Origin: an uncultured Castellaniella sp. | Lineage (GTDB): Bacteria; Pseudomonadota; Gammaproteobacteria; Burkholderiales; Burkholderiaceae_B | Direction of reading: 5' to 3' | DNA length: 64,000 nt | Assembly (NCBI RefSeq): GCF_937988725.1 | Contig: NZ_CALKHS010000003.1 | Coordinates: 1 to 64,000, forward strand | In this document: positions 9,100 to 17,374 of the stretch, one piece after another | Position numbering within the stretch: position 1 is the first letter of the stretch | Layout of the letters: every line of letters begins with the position of its first letter | Program-made: the position numbers and the translations under genes | Notes under the pieces: generated by a model | Databases searched by the model: none | What the model was told of the DNA's origin: nothing | Seen by the model: the letters and a program-made list of their open reading frames with translations, nothing else

Positions 9100-9128
9100 T
9101 TTTTTGCGGGGCTGTCGGCCCCGGCATC

Positions 9129-9146
9129 TGCCCGGCTGTCCGGGCA
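9129..9146 (+). terminator. Intra-operon hairpin with short T-run
   Basis: TGCCCGG-CTGT-CCGGGCA followed by TCCTTTTG, in the 70-base gap between the TRAP large permease and the deaminase gene; GGGGC/GCCCC just upstream can form another stem. It could attenuate read-through, lowering enzyme expression relative to transporter, or protect the 3' end of the transporter message. Weak T-run, so moderate confidence. Confidence 0.45.
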
Positions 9147-9169
9147 TCCTTTTGTCATTAGGAAGGCAT

Positions 9170-10045
9170 ATGAATATCGAAGGTATCCTGGTTCCCATCA
9201 TCACCCCGTTCACGGAAGATGGTCAGGTCAATGCGCAGGCCCTGGCGCAACTGGTGAACCGTTTCGTCGAGGCGGGCGTGGCCGGCATCGTGGCCTGCGG
9301 CACCACCGGCGAATACTATGCGCTGAACGACGAGGAACGCGACCTGGTCCTGCGCACCGTGGTCGAGGCCGCCGGGGGCCGGGTGAAGACCATCGCAGGG
9401 ATCAACGCGCTGTCCACGCCGGAATCGATCGCCCACGCACAGCGCGCCCAGGCCCTGGGCTACGACGGCCTGATGCTGGCCACGCCGCCCTACAGCCTGC
9501 CCGAACAGGCCGGGATCCTGCTGCATTTCCGCACCGTGGCTGCCGCCACCCCGCTGCCCATCATCCTGTACGATTTCCCGCAGCGCGTGGGCGTGCAGAT
9601 CGCGGTGGAAACCGTGATCGAACTGGCCAAGATCCCCAACATCGTCGGCATCAAGGAAAGCAGCGGCAATTTCAACCGCGCCCTGCACCTGATCCAGGCC
9701 CGCATCCCGGACTTCCAGATCATCAGCGGGTCCGACGACATGGCGGCCGATTTTCTGTTCTGGGGCGTGCGCTGCTGGATCAGCGGCGGCGCCAATGTCT
9801 TCCCGGCCGAACAGGTCGCGATGGTCAAGGCGGCCGTCGAAGGGCGCTGGGACGATGTCCGGTCCCTCATGGCGGGCATGTATCCGGTCATCCTGGCCAT
9901 GGAGTCCGGCGACTACAACCAGAAAGCCAAGCTGGGCTGCCGCCGGCACGGCGTCGAGGCCGGCACGGTCCGCCTGCCGCTGGCGCCGCTGTCGGACGCC
10001 GATGCGCAGGAATTCCAGGCCATGCTCGACGCCTACGAGCGCTAA
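9170..10045 (+). CDS. DapA-family deaminase, probable 1-pyrroline-4-hydroxy-2-carboxylate deaminase
   Basis: Expected reaction: 1-pyrroline-4-hydroxy-2-carboxylate to alpha-ketoglutarate semialdehyde and ammonia. 291 residues from ATG 9170 (AGGAAGGCAT upstream). A class I aldolase TIM barrel with GTTGE at 44-48, the Tyr of LYDFP at 134, and the Schiff-base Lys in GIKESSG at 162. Context decides the function: it lies between a TRAP transporter and a semialdehyde dehydrogenase, with a 4-hydroxyproline-type epimerase and D-amino-acid oxidase facing it. Lysine dapA itself is normally not in such a cluster. Another DapA-like aldolase activity remains possible. Confidence 0.85.
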   Translation: MNIEGILVPIITPFTEDGQVNAQALAQLVNRFVEAGVAGIVACGTTGEYYALNDEERDLVLRTVVEAAGGRVKTIAGINALSTPESIAHAQRAQALGYDGLMLATPPYSLPEQAGILLHFRTVAAATPLPIILYDFPQRVGVQIAVETVIELAKIPNIVGIKESSGNFNRALHLIQARIPDFQIISGSDDMAADFLFWGVRCWISGGANVFPAEQVAMVKAAVEGRWDDVRSLMAGMYPVILAMESGDYNQKAKLGCRRHGVEAGTVRLPLAPLSDADAQEFQAMLDAYER

Positions 10046-10055
10046 GGAGATCACC

Positions 10056-11537
10056 ATGCCGCAAAGCAAAGAACAGATTTTCGCGCAGGCCCGCGCCGCC
10101 AAGCTGTGGGCCGGAAACCTGATTCCCGGCCAGACCGCGCCGGGCGCGCGCCTGGACAACACCACCCCCATCGACAACAGCGTCATCGGCGCCATCGAAG
10201 CCGGCACCGCGGCTGACGTGGACCGGGCCGTCAAGGCGGCGCGCGCCAGCTTCAAGGCCGGCGCCTGGTCCCAGCTGGCCCCCGCCGAACGCAAGCGCGT
10301 CGTGCTGCGCTGGACCGACCTGATGACGGAACACGCGGAAGAACTGGCCGCGCTGGACTGCATCGACGCGGGCAAGCCCATCACCGAATGCCTGAACACG
10401 GACATGCCGGCGACCCTGGACACCTTCCGCTGGTACGCCGAGGCCATCGACAAGTGCTTCGGCCGCATCGCGCCGACCGGCCCGGACGCCCTGGGCCTGA
10501 TCGTCAAGGAACCCATCGGCGTGGTGGGGGCCGTGCTGCCCTGGAATTTCCCGGCCCAGATGTATGCCTGGAAGGTCGCTCCGGCGCTGGTGGCGGGCAA
10601 CTCGGTCATCGTCAAACCGGCCGAACTGACCTCGCTGAGCGCCTACCGCATGACGCAGCTGGCCTACGAGGCCGGGGTGCCGGAGGACGTGCTGATGCTG
10701 GTCACCGGCCTGGGCGAGGAAGCCGGCCAGGCGCTGGGCCGGCACATGGACGTGGACGTGGTGTCCTTCACCGGTTCGACCGAGGTCGGACGCTACTTCC
10801 TGAAGTATTCCGCCGAGAGCAACCTGAAGGAAATCGTGCTGGAATGCGGCGGCAAGAGCCCGCAGGTGATTTTCGACGACGCCGACCTGGATGGCCTGGT
10901 CGACCACGTGCTGGCGGCGGCGTTCTGGAACATGGGCGAGAACTGCAGCTGCGGCTCGCGCCTGATCGTGCAAAGCGGCATCAAGGACGCGCTGCTGGCG
11001 CGGCTGCAAGAGCGCCTGTCCACCTGGACGGTGGGCCTGCCCACCGATGAGGCCGTCAAGATCGGTCCGATGGTCGAGCGCGCCCATTTCGACAAGGTGC
11101 GCGGCTTCCTGGACGGCGCCGCCGCCGAAGGCGCCAGGCTGGTGCATGGCGGCCGCGTTCACGCGGACCTGGGCAGCGGCTGGTACGTCGAGCCGACCAT
11201 CTTCGATCAGGTTTCCGCCGGCTCGCGCCTGTTCAAGGAAGAAGTCTTCGGCCCCATCCTGGCGGTGACGCCCTTCGAGACGGAAGCCGAGGCCATCGAA
11301 CTGGCCAACGACAGCGCCTACGGCCTGGCCGCGTCCCTGTACACCCGGGACGTCGGCCGCGCCCAGCGGGTCTCCCGCGCCATCCAGGCGGGCACGGTGT
11401 CCATCAACGGGTTTTCCGAGGGCGACATCAGCACCCCGTTCGGCGGCTACAAGCAGTCCGGCTTCGGCGGCCGCGACAACGGCCTGGAAGCCCTGGACCA
11501 GTACCAGCAGACCAAGACGATCTGGTACGTGAACTGA
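10056..11537 (+). CDS. NAD(P)-dependent aldehyde dehydrogenase, probable alpha-ketoglutarate semialdehyde dehydrogenase
   Basis: Last step of the inferred hydroxyproline route, giving alpha-ketoglutarate. 493 residues from ATG 10056 (AAGGAGATCACC). ALDH residues are visible: LPWNFPAQM at 161-169, cofactor Lys187, general base Glu263 in LECGGKSP, and catalytic Cys297 in NMGENCSCGSR. The sequence is PuuC-like overall, so oxidation of other semialdehydes is possible. Only 10 bases separate it from the deaminase gene. A repeat element lies right after the stop and probably ends the operon. Confidence 0.87.
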   Translation: MPQSKEQIFAQARAAKLWAGNLIPGQTAPGARLDNTTPIDNSVIGAIEAGTAADVDRAVKAARASFKAGAWSQLAPAERKRVVLRWTDLMTEHAEELAALDCIDAGKPITECLNTDMPATLDTFRWYAEAIDKCFGRIAPTGPDALGLIVKEPIGVVGAVLPWNFPAQMYAWKVAPALVAGNSVIVKPAELTSLSAYRMTQLAYEAGVPEDVLMLVTGLGEEAGQALGRHMDVDVVSFTGSTEVGRYFLKYSAESNLKEIVLECGGKSPQVIFDDADLDGLVDHVLAAAFWNMGENCSCGSRLIVQSGIKDALLARLQERLSTWTVGLPTDEAVKIGPMVERAHFDKVRGFLDGAAAEGARLVHGGRVHADLGSGWYVEPTIFDQVSAGSRLFKEEVFGPILAVTPFETEAEAIELANDSAYGLAASLYTRDVGRAQRVSRAIQAGTVSINGFSEGDISTPFGGYKQSGFGGRDNGLEALDQYQQTKTIWYVN

Positions 11538-11540
11538 TAA

Positions 11541-11680
11541 GGGCCCCCACGCTGCACGGGCTGCGCCCGCTTGCTGTCCACCTCGCGGCCTGCATGCCGC
11601 CCGGATTCGCCAGGCGCGAAGCAGTCCTCAAGGACTGCCTCGCGTCCGGGCTCATCCCCCAGGGGGGCGCTTTTTTCCTT
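11541..11680. repeat. Intergenic GC-rich repeat (copy A, extended)
   Basis: Starts CCCCCACGCTGC, contains CGCTTGCTGTCC, and ends CCCCCAGGGGGGCGC followed by TTTTTTCC. It shares its core with 21819-21850 and, in reverse orientation, 54055-54105. In this copy the two halves are separated by about 90 extra bases. The terminal hairpin plus T-run can serve as a rho-independent terminator for the aldehyde dehydrogenase operon. Confidence 0.7.
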
Positions 11681-11720
11681 GGGGCGGCCCGGCGGCGGAA
11701 GGGGCCTTCTTCTGCAAGGT

Positions 11721-12383
11721 CTAGGCTTCTATAACGGTACGCGTGAATTCCGTCAGATAGTCCATCAGCGCGTCGGCGCCGGCGACCGCCTGTTCGGGGT
11801 CGTTGGCGTGGATGCCTTCGACTTCCATCAGGTGGCTGCGGGCGCCGCGTTCCAGGTCGCCCTCGTGCTGATAGGCGTACCAGAACCGGCGGCACTGGAT
11901 GATCATGGGCACGATCGCCTGTACCGCATAGGGATTGCGGCAGGCTTCGTGGTTGATGCGGTCCAGCGCCTGATCGGCCTGCATGTAGGCCGCCAGATCG
12001 CCGCGCCGGGCCGCATCGACCATGTCCTGGCCGCATTGCAGCAGGCGAGCCCGCTGGTCCGGCGTCGCCCTGCGGGCGGACGAAGTGGCGATCAGGCGTT
12101 CCAGCACACGGCGGGTGTCGATCAGGATCAGGTGTTCCGCGATGCGGATCTCGCTCACGCGCAGGCCTCGGCGCGGCTGCTGCTCGATCAGGCCGCTGGC
12201 GACCAGCCGCATCAGGGCCTCGCGGATGGGCGTGCGCCCCAGTCCGGTCAATTGGATCAGGTCGCTTTCCACGATGGGCTGGTTGGGTTCCAGCTGCAGC
12301 GTGGCGATCAACTGCTCGATGGCGTCGTAGGCGGCTTCGGTGGCGCGCGGCTTGGCGGTGTGGGGGGGGATGGTGGCGGACAT
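11721..12383 (-). CDS. GntR-family transcriptional regulator (FCD type)
   Basis: 220 residues. The N-terminal winged helix (about 17-80) includes GLGRTPIREALMRLV and GLIEQQPRRGLRV, which is the GntR signature. The C-terminal all-helical FCD domain (about 85-215) has Asp/His candidates for metal or ligand binding (QALDRINHEACRNP, RSHLMEVEGIHA). It sits 2 bases downstream of the epimerase gene, as the last gene of the minus-strand operon. It is the only regulator in the regulon, so it likely senses hydroxyproline or an intermediate and acts at the paired AT-rich sites at 6100 and 14726. Confidence 0.93.
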   Translation of the reverse strand: MSATIPPHTAKPRATEAAYDAIEQLIATLQLEPNQPIVESDLIQLTGLGRTPIREALMRLVASGLIEQQPRRGLRVSEIRIAEHLILIDTRRVLERLIATSSARRATPDQRARLLQCGQDMVDAARRGDLAAYMQADQALDRINHEACRNPYAVQAIVPMIIQCRRFWYAYQHEGDLERGARSHLMEVEGIHANDPEQAVAGADALMDYLTEFTRTVIEA

Positions 12384-12385
12384 GG

Positions 12386-13321
12386 TCAGGCTGTGATTCC
12401 CCAGGCGAAAGGATCGTCGTCCTGCAGGATCAGGGTCGTTTCGCCGCTGATGTGCGCCTGCCCCCGGATGGTGGGGATGACGGTGCCGTCCGGCCCCGGC
12501 TCGTAGCTGGCCTGGAAGCGGCTGCCGATGATGCTGGCCTGGTGCCAGATCTGGCCTGGCTGCAGCTTGCCGTCGGCGGCCAGGCAGGCGACTTTGGCGC
12601 TGGTGCCGGTGCCGCAGGGCGAGCGGTCGTAGGCCTTGCCGGGGCACAGCACGAAACTGCGGCTGTCGGCTTCGGGATCGTGGCCGAACAGTTCGATGTG
12701 ATCGATCAGGGCGCCGTCGCGCCCGCGGATGCCCTGGGATTCCAGGGCGTCGCTGATGGCCGCCGCCTGTTCGGTCAGAAGCCGGGTGTCGGCGCCCGGG
12801 CGGACCTTGTCCGGGGCATGAACCAGGAAGAACCAGTTTCCGCCCCAGGCGATGTCGCCCGTGACGGGGCCCATCCCGGGCACGTCCACCGTGACGTCCT
12901 TGCGGTGGCGGTAGGCGGGGACATTGCGCACGCTGACGCTGCCGTCGGCATGCAGATCGGCTTCCACGGTGCCGACCGGCGTCTCGACCCGGTGCGTGCC
13001 GGGCCGGATGCGCCCCAGGTAGGCGAGGGACACGATCAGGCCGATGGTGCCGTGGCCGCACATGCCCAGATAGCCGGTGTTGTTGAAGAAGATCACCCCG
13101 GCCGCGGCCTGGGGATCCTGCGGCGGGCAGAGCAGGGCGCCCACCAGCACGTCGTGGCCGCGCGGTTCCAGGATGACGGCCTTGCGCCAGTCGTCGTGCT
13201 GCGCGGCCAGGCGGGCGCGGCGCTGGGCCATGTCGCCCGGCCCCGGATCGGGGAAGCCGTCGAGGACCAGGCGCGTGGGTTCGCCGCCGGTATGGGAATC
13301 CAGGATGGAAATACGTTTCAT
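12386..13321 (-). CDS. 4-hydroxyproline 2-epimerase (proline racemase superfamily)
   Basis: Epimerises trans-4-hydroxy-L-proline to cis-4-hydroxy-D-proline. 311 residues. Both catalytic cysteines are kept: Cys88 in NTGYLGMCGHG and Cys236 in DRSPCGTGTSAK. This excludes the 3-hydroxyproline dehydratase branch, where one Cys is Thr. The N-terminal DSHTGGEPTR (8-17) is the family signature. The start overlaps the oxidase stop by four bases (ATGA), so the two are translationally coupled. Confidence 0.93.
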   Translation of the reverse strand: MKRISILDSHTGGEPTRLVLDGFPDPGPGDMAQRRARLAAQHDDWRKAVILEPRGHDVLVGALLCPPQDPQAAAGVIFFNNTGYLGMCGHGTIGLIVSLAYLGRIRPGTHRVETPVGTVEADLHADGSVSVRNVPAYRHRKDVTVDVPGMGPVTGDIAWGGNWFFLVHAPDKVRPGADTRLLTEQAAAISDALESQGIRGRDGALIDHIELFGHDPEADSRSFVLCPGKAYDRSPCGTGTSAKVACLAADGKLQPGQIWHQASIIGSRFQASYEPGPDGTVIPTIRGQAHISGETTLILQDDDPFAWGITA

Positions 13322-14586
13322 GAACGGGCGCCCCATAGGGAAAACCGATCGACCCGGTACGGGCGCAGGTCGATCGCGGAAGGTTGCTGCATCGCCAGGT
13401 CGCGGACCAGCCGCGCCGTGGCGGCGCTCTGGGTCAGGCCCAGGTGGCCGTGTCCGAACGCATAGATGACGGACGGATGGCGCGGCGAGCGGGCGATGAT
13501 GGGCAGGGAATCCGGCAGGCTGGGCCGGAAACCCATCCACTGGGTGCCGCCCGTCGTGTCCAGATCGGGGAAGAAGGTCTTGGCCTTGTCCAGCATGGCC
13601 TGGGCCCGGCGATAGTCGGGGGCGCGGTCCAGGCCGCCGAGTTCGACGGCGCCGCCGACGCGGATGCCGCAGGTCAGGGGCGAGATGACGAAGCCGTGGT
13701 CGCTGAAGGTGACCTGCTGGCGCAGGTCCAGGGCGTCGGGCGTCAGGGTCGTGTTGTAGCCGCGCTCGGTTTCCAGCGGGATGCGGTCGCCCAGCCCCCG
13801 CGCCAGCAGGTGGGACCGGGCGCCGGCCGCCAGCACGACCTGGCGGGCCTGCAGCTGGCTGCCGTCTTCCAGGATCAGCTGGGCGCCGGGCGACGCCGGC
13901 AGCAGCCAGCGCACCGACTGGCGCAGCCGCCGCGCGCCCCGGGCCATCGCCTGTTCGCCCAGGGCCTGGCCCAGGGCGTAGGGATCGGCCACATTGCGCC
14001 ATTCGGGGATGAAGACCCCATGGGTGAAGCGCGGCGACAGGCCCGGCTGCTGCGCGGCCAGGTCGGCGCCCTGCAGCAGGCGGCTTTCGACGCCGTAGCG
14101 TTGCCGCCACTGCGCCGTGTCCAGGGATGCCTGATACCGGTCGGCGCCTTCGTAGACTTCCAGCACGCCCTGGCTGTGCAGGTGGCCGGACAGGCCGGTG
14201 CGTTCCAGCTGGGCCAGCATTTCGCTGCGGGACAGGTCCATCAGCGCGGCCTGCGCCCGGATGCTGGCCGGGTAGCGGTCGGGCAGGCTGGAACGCCACA
14301 GGAGCAGCAGCCAGGGAGCGATGCGCGGCAGGTAGGCGGGCGGCAGGCTGAGAGGCCCCAGGGGGTCGAATAGCCAGTGGAAGGCCTTGCGGATGATGCG
14401 GGGGGATGCCAGGGGCAGGATGTCGGCGAAGGCCAGGCCGCCCGCATTGCCCTTGCTGGCGCCGCTGGACAGTTCCTGAGGATCGATCAGGACGACGTCC
14501 TGGCCGGTCTCGCTGAGCGCCAGCGCGCAACTGACGCCGATGATGCCGCCGCCGATGACGGCGATGTCGCAGGAAGATGCGTGCAT
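13318..14586 (-). CDS. FAD-dependent D-amino-acid oxidoreductase, probable cis-4-hydroxy-D-proline oxidase
   Basis: Oxidises the D-amino acid made by the adjacent epimerase to 1-pyrroline-4-hydroxy-2-carboxylate, probably feeding electrons to the respiratory chain. 422 residues from ATG 14584-14586 with AAGGACCCC upstream. The dinucleotide motif is IGGGIIG at 11-17; GASKGNAGGLAF and the C-terminal FGHGHLGLTQSAATARLV are DAO/DadA-like. It is the first gene of the minus-strand operon. DadA-type D-alanine dehydrogenase activity is the alternative, but the neighbours favour hydroxyproline. Confidence 0.88.
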   Translation of the reverse strand: MHASSCDIAVIGGGIIGVSCALALSETGQDVVLIDPQELSSGASKGNAGGLAFADILPLASPRIIRKAFHWLFDPLGPLSLPPAYLPRIAPWLLLLWRSSLPDRYPASIRAQAALMDLSRSEMLAQLERTGLSGHLHSQGVLEVYEGADRYQASLDTAQWRQRYGVESRLLQGADLAAQQPGLSPRFTHGVFIPEWRNVADPYALGQALGEQAMARGARRLRQSVRWLLPASPGAQLILEDGSQLQARQVVLAAGARSHLLARGLGDRIPLETERGYNTTLTPDALDLRQQVTFSDHGFVISPLTCGIRVGGAVELGGLDRAPDYRRAQAMLDKAKTFFPDLDTTGGTQWMGFRPSLPDSLPIIARSPRHPSVIYAFGHGHLGLTQSAATARLVRDLAMQQPSAIDLRPYRVDRFSLWGARS

Positions 14587-14725
14587 GGGGTCCTTCGGAC
14601 ACTGCCGGCGGCCCTGTCGCCAAGGGCCGGGCCGCCATGAATTCAGGGTGACGGCGCCCGGGCGCGGGAAGTCCGGGCCGACGAGCAGCGCGGGACGCCA
14701 TTTGCATGGTGGCACAGACCCGACA

Positions 14726-14746
14726 AATATGCAATGGATATATTTA
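14726..14746. promoter_or_regulatory. AT-rich candidate operator, copy 2 (upstream of oxidase/epimerase/gntR operon)
   Basis: AATATG-N6-ATATATTTA, identical at 15 of 15 defined positions to 6100-6120, in a strongly GC-rich surrounding, about 140 bases before the oxidase start. The pairing with the TRAP operon suggests one regulator, most simply the GntR protein encoded at the end of this operon. Confidence 0.5.
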
Positions 14747-14793
14747 AGCCGGCGCTGCGGCGCCCGAGAGAGGCTGGCGGCGGGGCGGCCGTT

Positions 14794-15531
14794 CTATTCG
14801 GTGCCCCAGCGGCGGGCCAGGACGGCGCGTTCCAGCGAGCCCACGTACTGCTGGATGGTGATCTCGCGGTTGGCGGGCAGTTTGAAAAAGCGGCAGGCGA
14901 TGGTCAGCAAGGGTTTGTCGCCGTCCTGGGCGAGCCTGGCCTGGCGCAGCAGCCGCAGGCTGACGTCCAGCGGGCCGACGCCGGGCAGATCCAGGGTGCA
15001 GTCGTCGAAGATCGAGCCGATGGCGTGGTTCGCCAGCAGTTCGGCGCGATCGATCAGCTGCGCGCCGCCGGCGCTGATGTTGGCCAGGGGCAGGGTGGCC
15101 TTGCCCGAGGGCAGGGCCGGGTCTTCGATGGTGCAGGTGGCCGGGTTGCTGGCGGGGATGTCCATGCGGAAGAATTCCCGGCGCTGCATGCGGCGCAACT
15201 GGTCGGGCCAGACCATGGAAAATGCGGGATGGCCGTCGTGGAGGACGGGGCTGATCGGGCCGCTGAATTCGACCATGACGCGATCCAGCATGCCTTGCAG
15301 GCGGACCGCCGGCGCCCGCAGCAATTGCGTGTTGAGGGCGTCTTCGGTGGCGTTGTCCAGGACCAGGGTGCCCTGCTTGACGTTCACGTCCAGCAGCGTG
15401 GAGATGACCGACACGGCATGGCCGGGGATGTCCAGGCGCACCAGCGTGCGTTTGTTCAGCAGCCCCTGCAGGATGTTCTGGATCTCCAGCCGCTGCGATA
15501 CCGAATACGGATCGTCTTCCTCGAAGGCCAT
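14794..15531 (-). CDS. ycgR: YcgR-type flagellar brake protein (c-di-GMP binding PilZ protein)
   Basis: Slows flagellar rotation when c-di-GMP is bound. 245 residues: N-terminal YcgR domain (about 10-110) and C-terminal PilZ domain (about 115-235). The c-di-GMP binding residues are present as RxxxR at 118-122 (RREFFR) and NISAGG at 151-156, the N/DxSxxG motif. Standing alone; it matches the motility theme of the receptors at the window start. Confidence 0.93.
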   Translation of the reverse strand: MAFEEDDPYSVSQRLEIQNILQGLLNKRTLVRLDIPGHAVSVISTLLDVNVKQGTLVLDNATEDALNTQLLRAPAVRLQGMLDRVMVEFSGPISPVLHDGHPAFSMVWPDQLRRMQRREFFRMDIPASNPATCTIEDPALPSGKATLPLANISAGGAQLIDRAELLANHAIGSIFDDCTLDLPGVGPLDVSLRLLRQARLAQDGDKPLLTIACRFFKLPANREITIQQYVGSLERAVLARRWGTE

Positions 15532-15578
15532 GGTGGTGATTTATGGAATTGGAATATGTCAGTTTCAATTTTAAACGA

Positions 15579-15604
15579 TTCCGGCCCGCGCAAGCAGGCC
15601 GGAA
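15579..15604. terminator. Inverted repeat downstream of pntB
   Basis: TTCCGGCC-N10-GGCCGGAA, perfect 8-base arms, followed on the minus strand by TCGTTTAAAATT. It lies 29 bases beyond the pntB stop and is a plausible, somewhat weak, terminator of the transhydrogenase operon. Confidence 0.5.
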
Positions 15605-15632
15605 GGCTACGGGTTAGCCAGTATGGAGCCGG

Positions 15633-17069
15633 TCATTCCAGGGCTTTCAGCATGTCTTCCAGCACCTTTTTGGCGTCGCCGAACACCATCATGGTCTTGT
15701 CCATGTAGAACAGTTCGTTGTCCAGGCCCGCGTAGCCGGCCGCCATGGATCGTTTGTTGACGATCACGGTGCGCGCCTTGTAGGCCTCCAGAATCGGCAT
15801 GCCGGCGATGGGCGACCCGGGGTCGTTCTTCGCCGCCGGGTTGACCACGTCGTTGGCGCCCAGCACCAGCACCACGTCGGTCTGGCCGAACTCGCCGTTG
15901 ATGTCCTCCATTTCGAAGACCTGATCGTAGGGGACTTCGGCTTCGGCCAGCAGCACGTTCATGTGTCCGGGCATGCGGCCCGCCACCGGGTGGATGGCGT
16001 ACTTCACCGTGACTCCCTGGCTGGAGAGCTTGCCCGCCAGTTCCTTCAGGGCATGCTGGGCGCGCGCCACGGCCAGGCCGTAGCCCGGGATGATGGTGAC
16101 GGTGTCCGCATTGCTCATGAGGAAGGCGGCGTCGTCCGGGCTGCCGGACTTGACGCTGCGCTCGCCCGCCGGCCCGCCGCCGCCCGCGGACGCTTCCGCC
16201 CCGAAGCCGCCCAGGATCACGTTGAAGAAGGATCGGTTCATGGCCTTGCACATGATGTAGGACAGAATGGCGCCCGACGAGCCCACCAGCGACCCGGCGA
16301 TGATCAGCATGGGGTTGTTCAGGGAAAAGCCGATGCCCGCCGCCGCCCAGCCCGAATAGCTGTTCAGCATGGAGATCACCACCGGCATGTCGGCCCCGCC
16401 GATCGGAATGATGATGAGCACGCCCAGCAGGAAGGCGATGGCCGTCATCAGCACGAAGGGCAGCCAGGACTGCGTGGCCATGAACCAGAAGCCGCAGGCC
16501 AGCATGACGATGGCCAGGACCAGGTTCAGCAGATGCTGGCCGGCGAAGGTCACGGGCGAGCCCTGGAACAGCCGGAACTTGTATTTGCCCGACAGCTTGC
16601 CGAAGGCGATGACCGAACCCGAGAACGTGATCGCGCCCACGAAGGTGCCGATGAACAGTTCCAGGCGGTTGCCCGTGGGAATCGGGCTGCCGGCCGCCGC
16701 GATGCCGAAGGCGTGCGGTTCGGCGACCACGGCGGTTGCGATGGCCACCGCCGCCAGGCCGATCATGCTGTGCATGAAGGCGATCAGTTCCGGCATCTTG
16801 GTCATTTCGACCTTGCGGGCCAGCACGGTGCCGATGCTGCCGCCGATCAGCAGCCCCAGGACGACGCGGCCCAGGCCCAGCGCGGCCGAACCGTCGCGGG
16901 CCAGGCCGATGATCAGCGCCGCCGTCGTCAGGATGGCGATGACCATGCCGACCATGCCGAAGGCGTTGCCGCGCCGCGAAGTCGTGGGGTGCGACAGGCC
17001 CTTCAGCGCCTGGATGAAGCAGACCGAGGCGACCAGGTAGAGCAGGGTGACGAGATTGGCCGAGATCAT
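15633..17069 (-). CDS. pntB: NAD(P) transhydrogenase subunit beta
   Basis: Couples proton entry to hydride transfer from NADH to NADP+. 478 residues: several N-terminal TM helices (about 1-260) and a C-terminal NADP(H)-binding domain III with GYGLAVARAQHAL, GRMPGHMNVLLAEAEVPY and VVLVLGANDVVNPAA. These are signature stretches of PntB. It overlaps pntAB by four bases (ATGA) as the last gene of pntAA-pntAB-pntB. Confidence 0.97.
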   Translation of the reverse strand: MISANLVTLLYLVASVCFIQALKGLSHPTTSRRGNAFGMVGMVIAILTTAALIIGLARDGSAALGLGRVVLGLLIGGSIGTVLARKVEMTKMPELIAFMHSMIGLAAVAIATAVVAEPHAFGIAAAGSPIPTGNRLELFIGTFVGAITFSGSVIAFGKLSGKYKFRLFQGSPVTFAGQHLLNLVLAIVMLACGFWFMATQSWLPFVLMTAIAFLLGVLIIIPIGGADMPVVISMLNSYSGWAAAGIGFSLNNPMLIIAGSLVGSSGAILSYIMCKAMNRSFFNVILGGFGAEASAGGGGPAGERSVKSGSPDDAAFLMSNADTVTIIPGYGLAVARAQHALKELAGKLSSQGVTVKYAIHPVAGRMPGHMNVLLAEAEVPYDQVFEMEDINGEFGQTDVVLVLGANDVVNPAAKNDPGSPIAGMPILEAYKARTVIVNKRSMAAGYAGLDNELFYMDKTMMVFGDAKKVLEDMLKALE

Positions 17070-17374
17070 GCCTGCCCCCCCTTGCGTTCTTTCTTCTTGA
17101 ACATCTCCAGCATGCGCTGAGTCACGAGAAAGCCGCCGAAGACGTTGACGGCCGCCAGCGCGACGGCCAGCACGCCCATGGTCTGCGCCAGTCCGCCGTC
17201 GGTCAGGCCGGTGGCCAGCATGGCGCCGACGATGACGATGGCGGAAATCGCGTTGGTCACGGCCATCAGCGGCGTGTGCAGGGCCGGCGTGACGTTCCAG
17301 ACCACGTGAAAGCCCACGTAGACGGCCAGCACGAAGATGATGATGTTGATGAGTGTGGGGTTGACCGCTTCCAT
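17066..17374 (-). CDS. pntAB: NAD(P) transhydrogenase subunit alpha, membrane part
   Basis: 102 residues; three to four TM helices that supply part of the proton channel domain II. VGFHVVWNVTPALHTPLMAV and the TNAISAIVIVGAM segment are diagnostic. The split alpha subunit (pntAA plus pntAB) is the arrangement common in proteobacteria other than enterics. It overlaps pntAA by one base and pntB by four. Confidence 0.96.
   Translation of the reverse strand: MEAVNPTLINIIIFVLAVYVGFHVVWNVTPALHTPLMAVTNAISAIVIVGAMLATGLTDGGLAQTMGVLAVALAAVNVFGGFLVTQRMLEMFKKKERKGGQA

Noticed and set aside
7675..9213. 512-codon minus-strand frame opposite the TRAP large permease
   Set aside because: Antisense to an unambiguous DctM gene; extremely Gln/His/Asp/Gly-rich and without homology features.
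11721..13061. A 446-residue GntR protein with a long N-terminal extension
   Set aside because: The extension is the antisense-phase shadow of the epimerase gene; the regulator starts at ATG 12383 right before the winged-helix domain.
12386..14734. A single 782-residue protein joining the FAD oxidase region to the epimerase
   Set aside because: The first 470 codons are out of frame with the true oxidase and carry no motifs; the epimerase begins at its own ATG at 13321.
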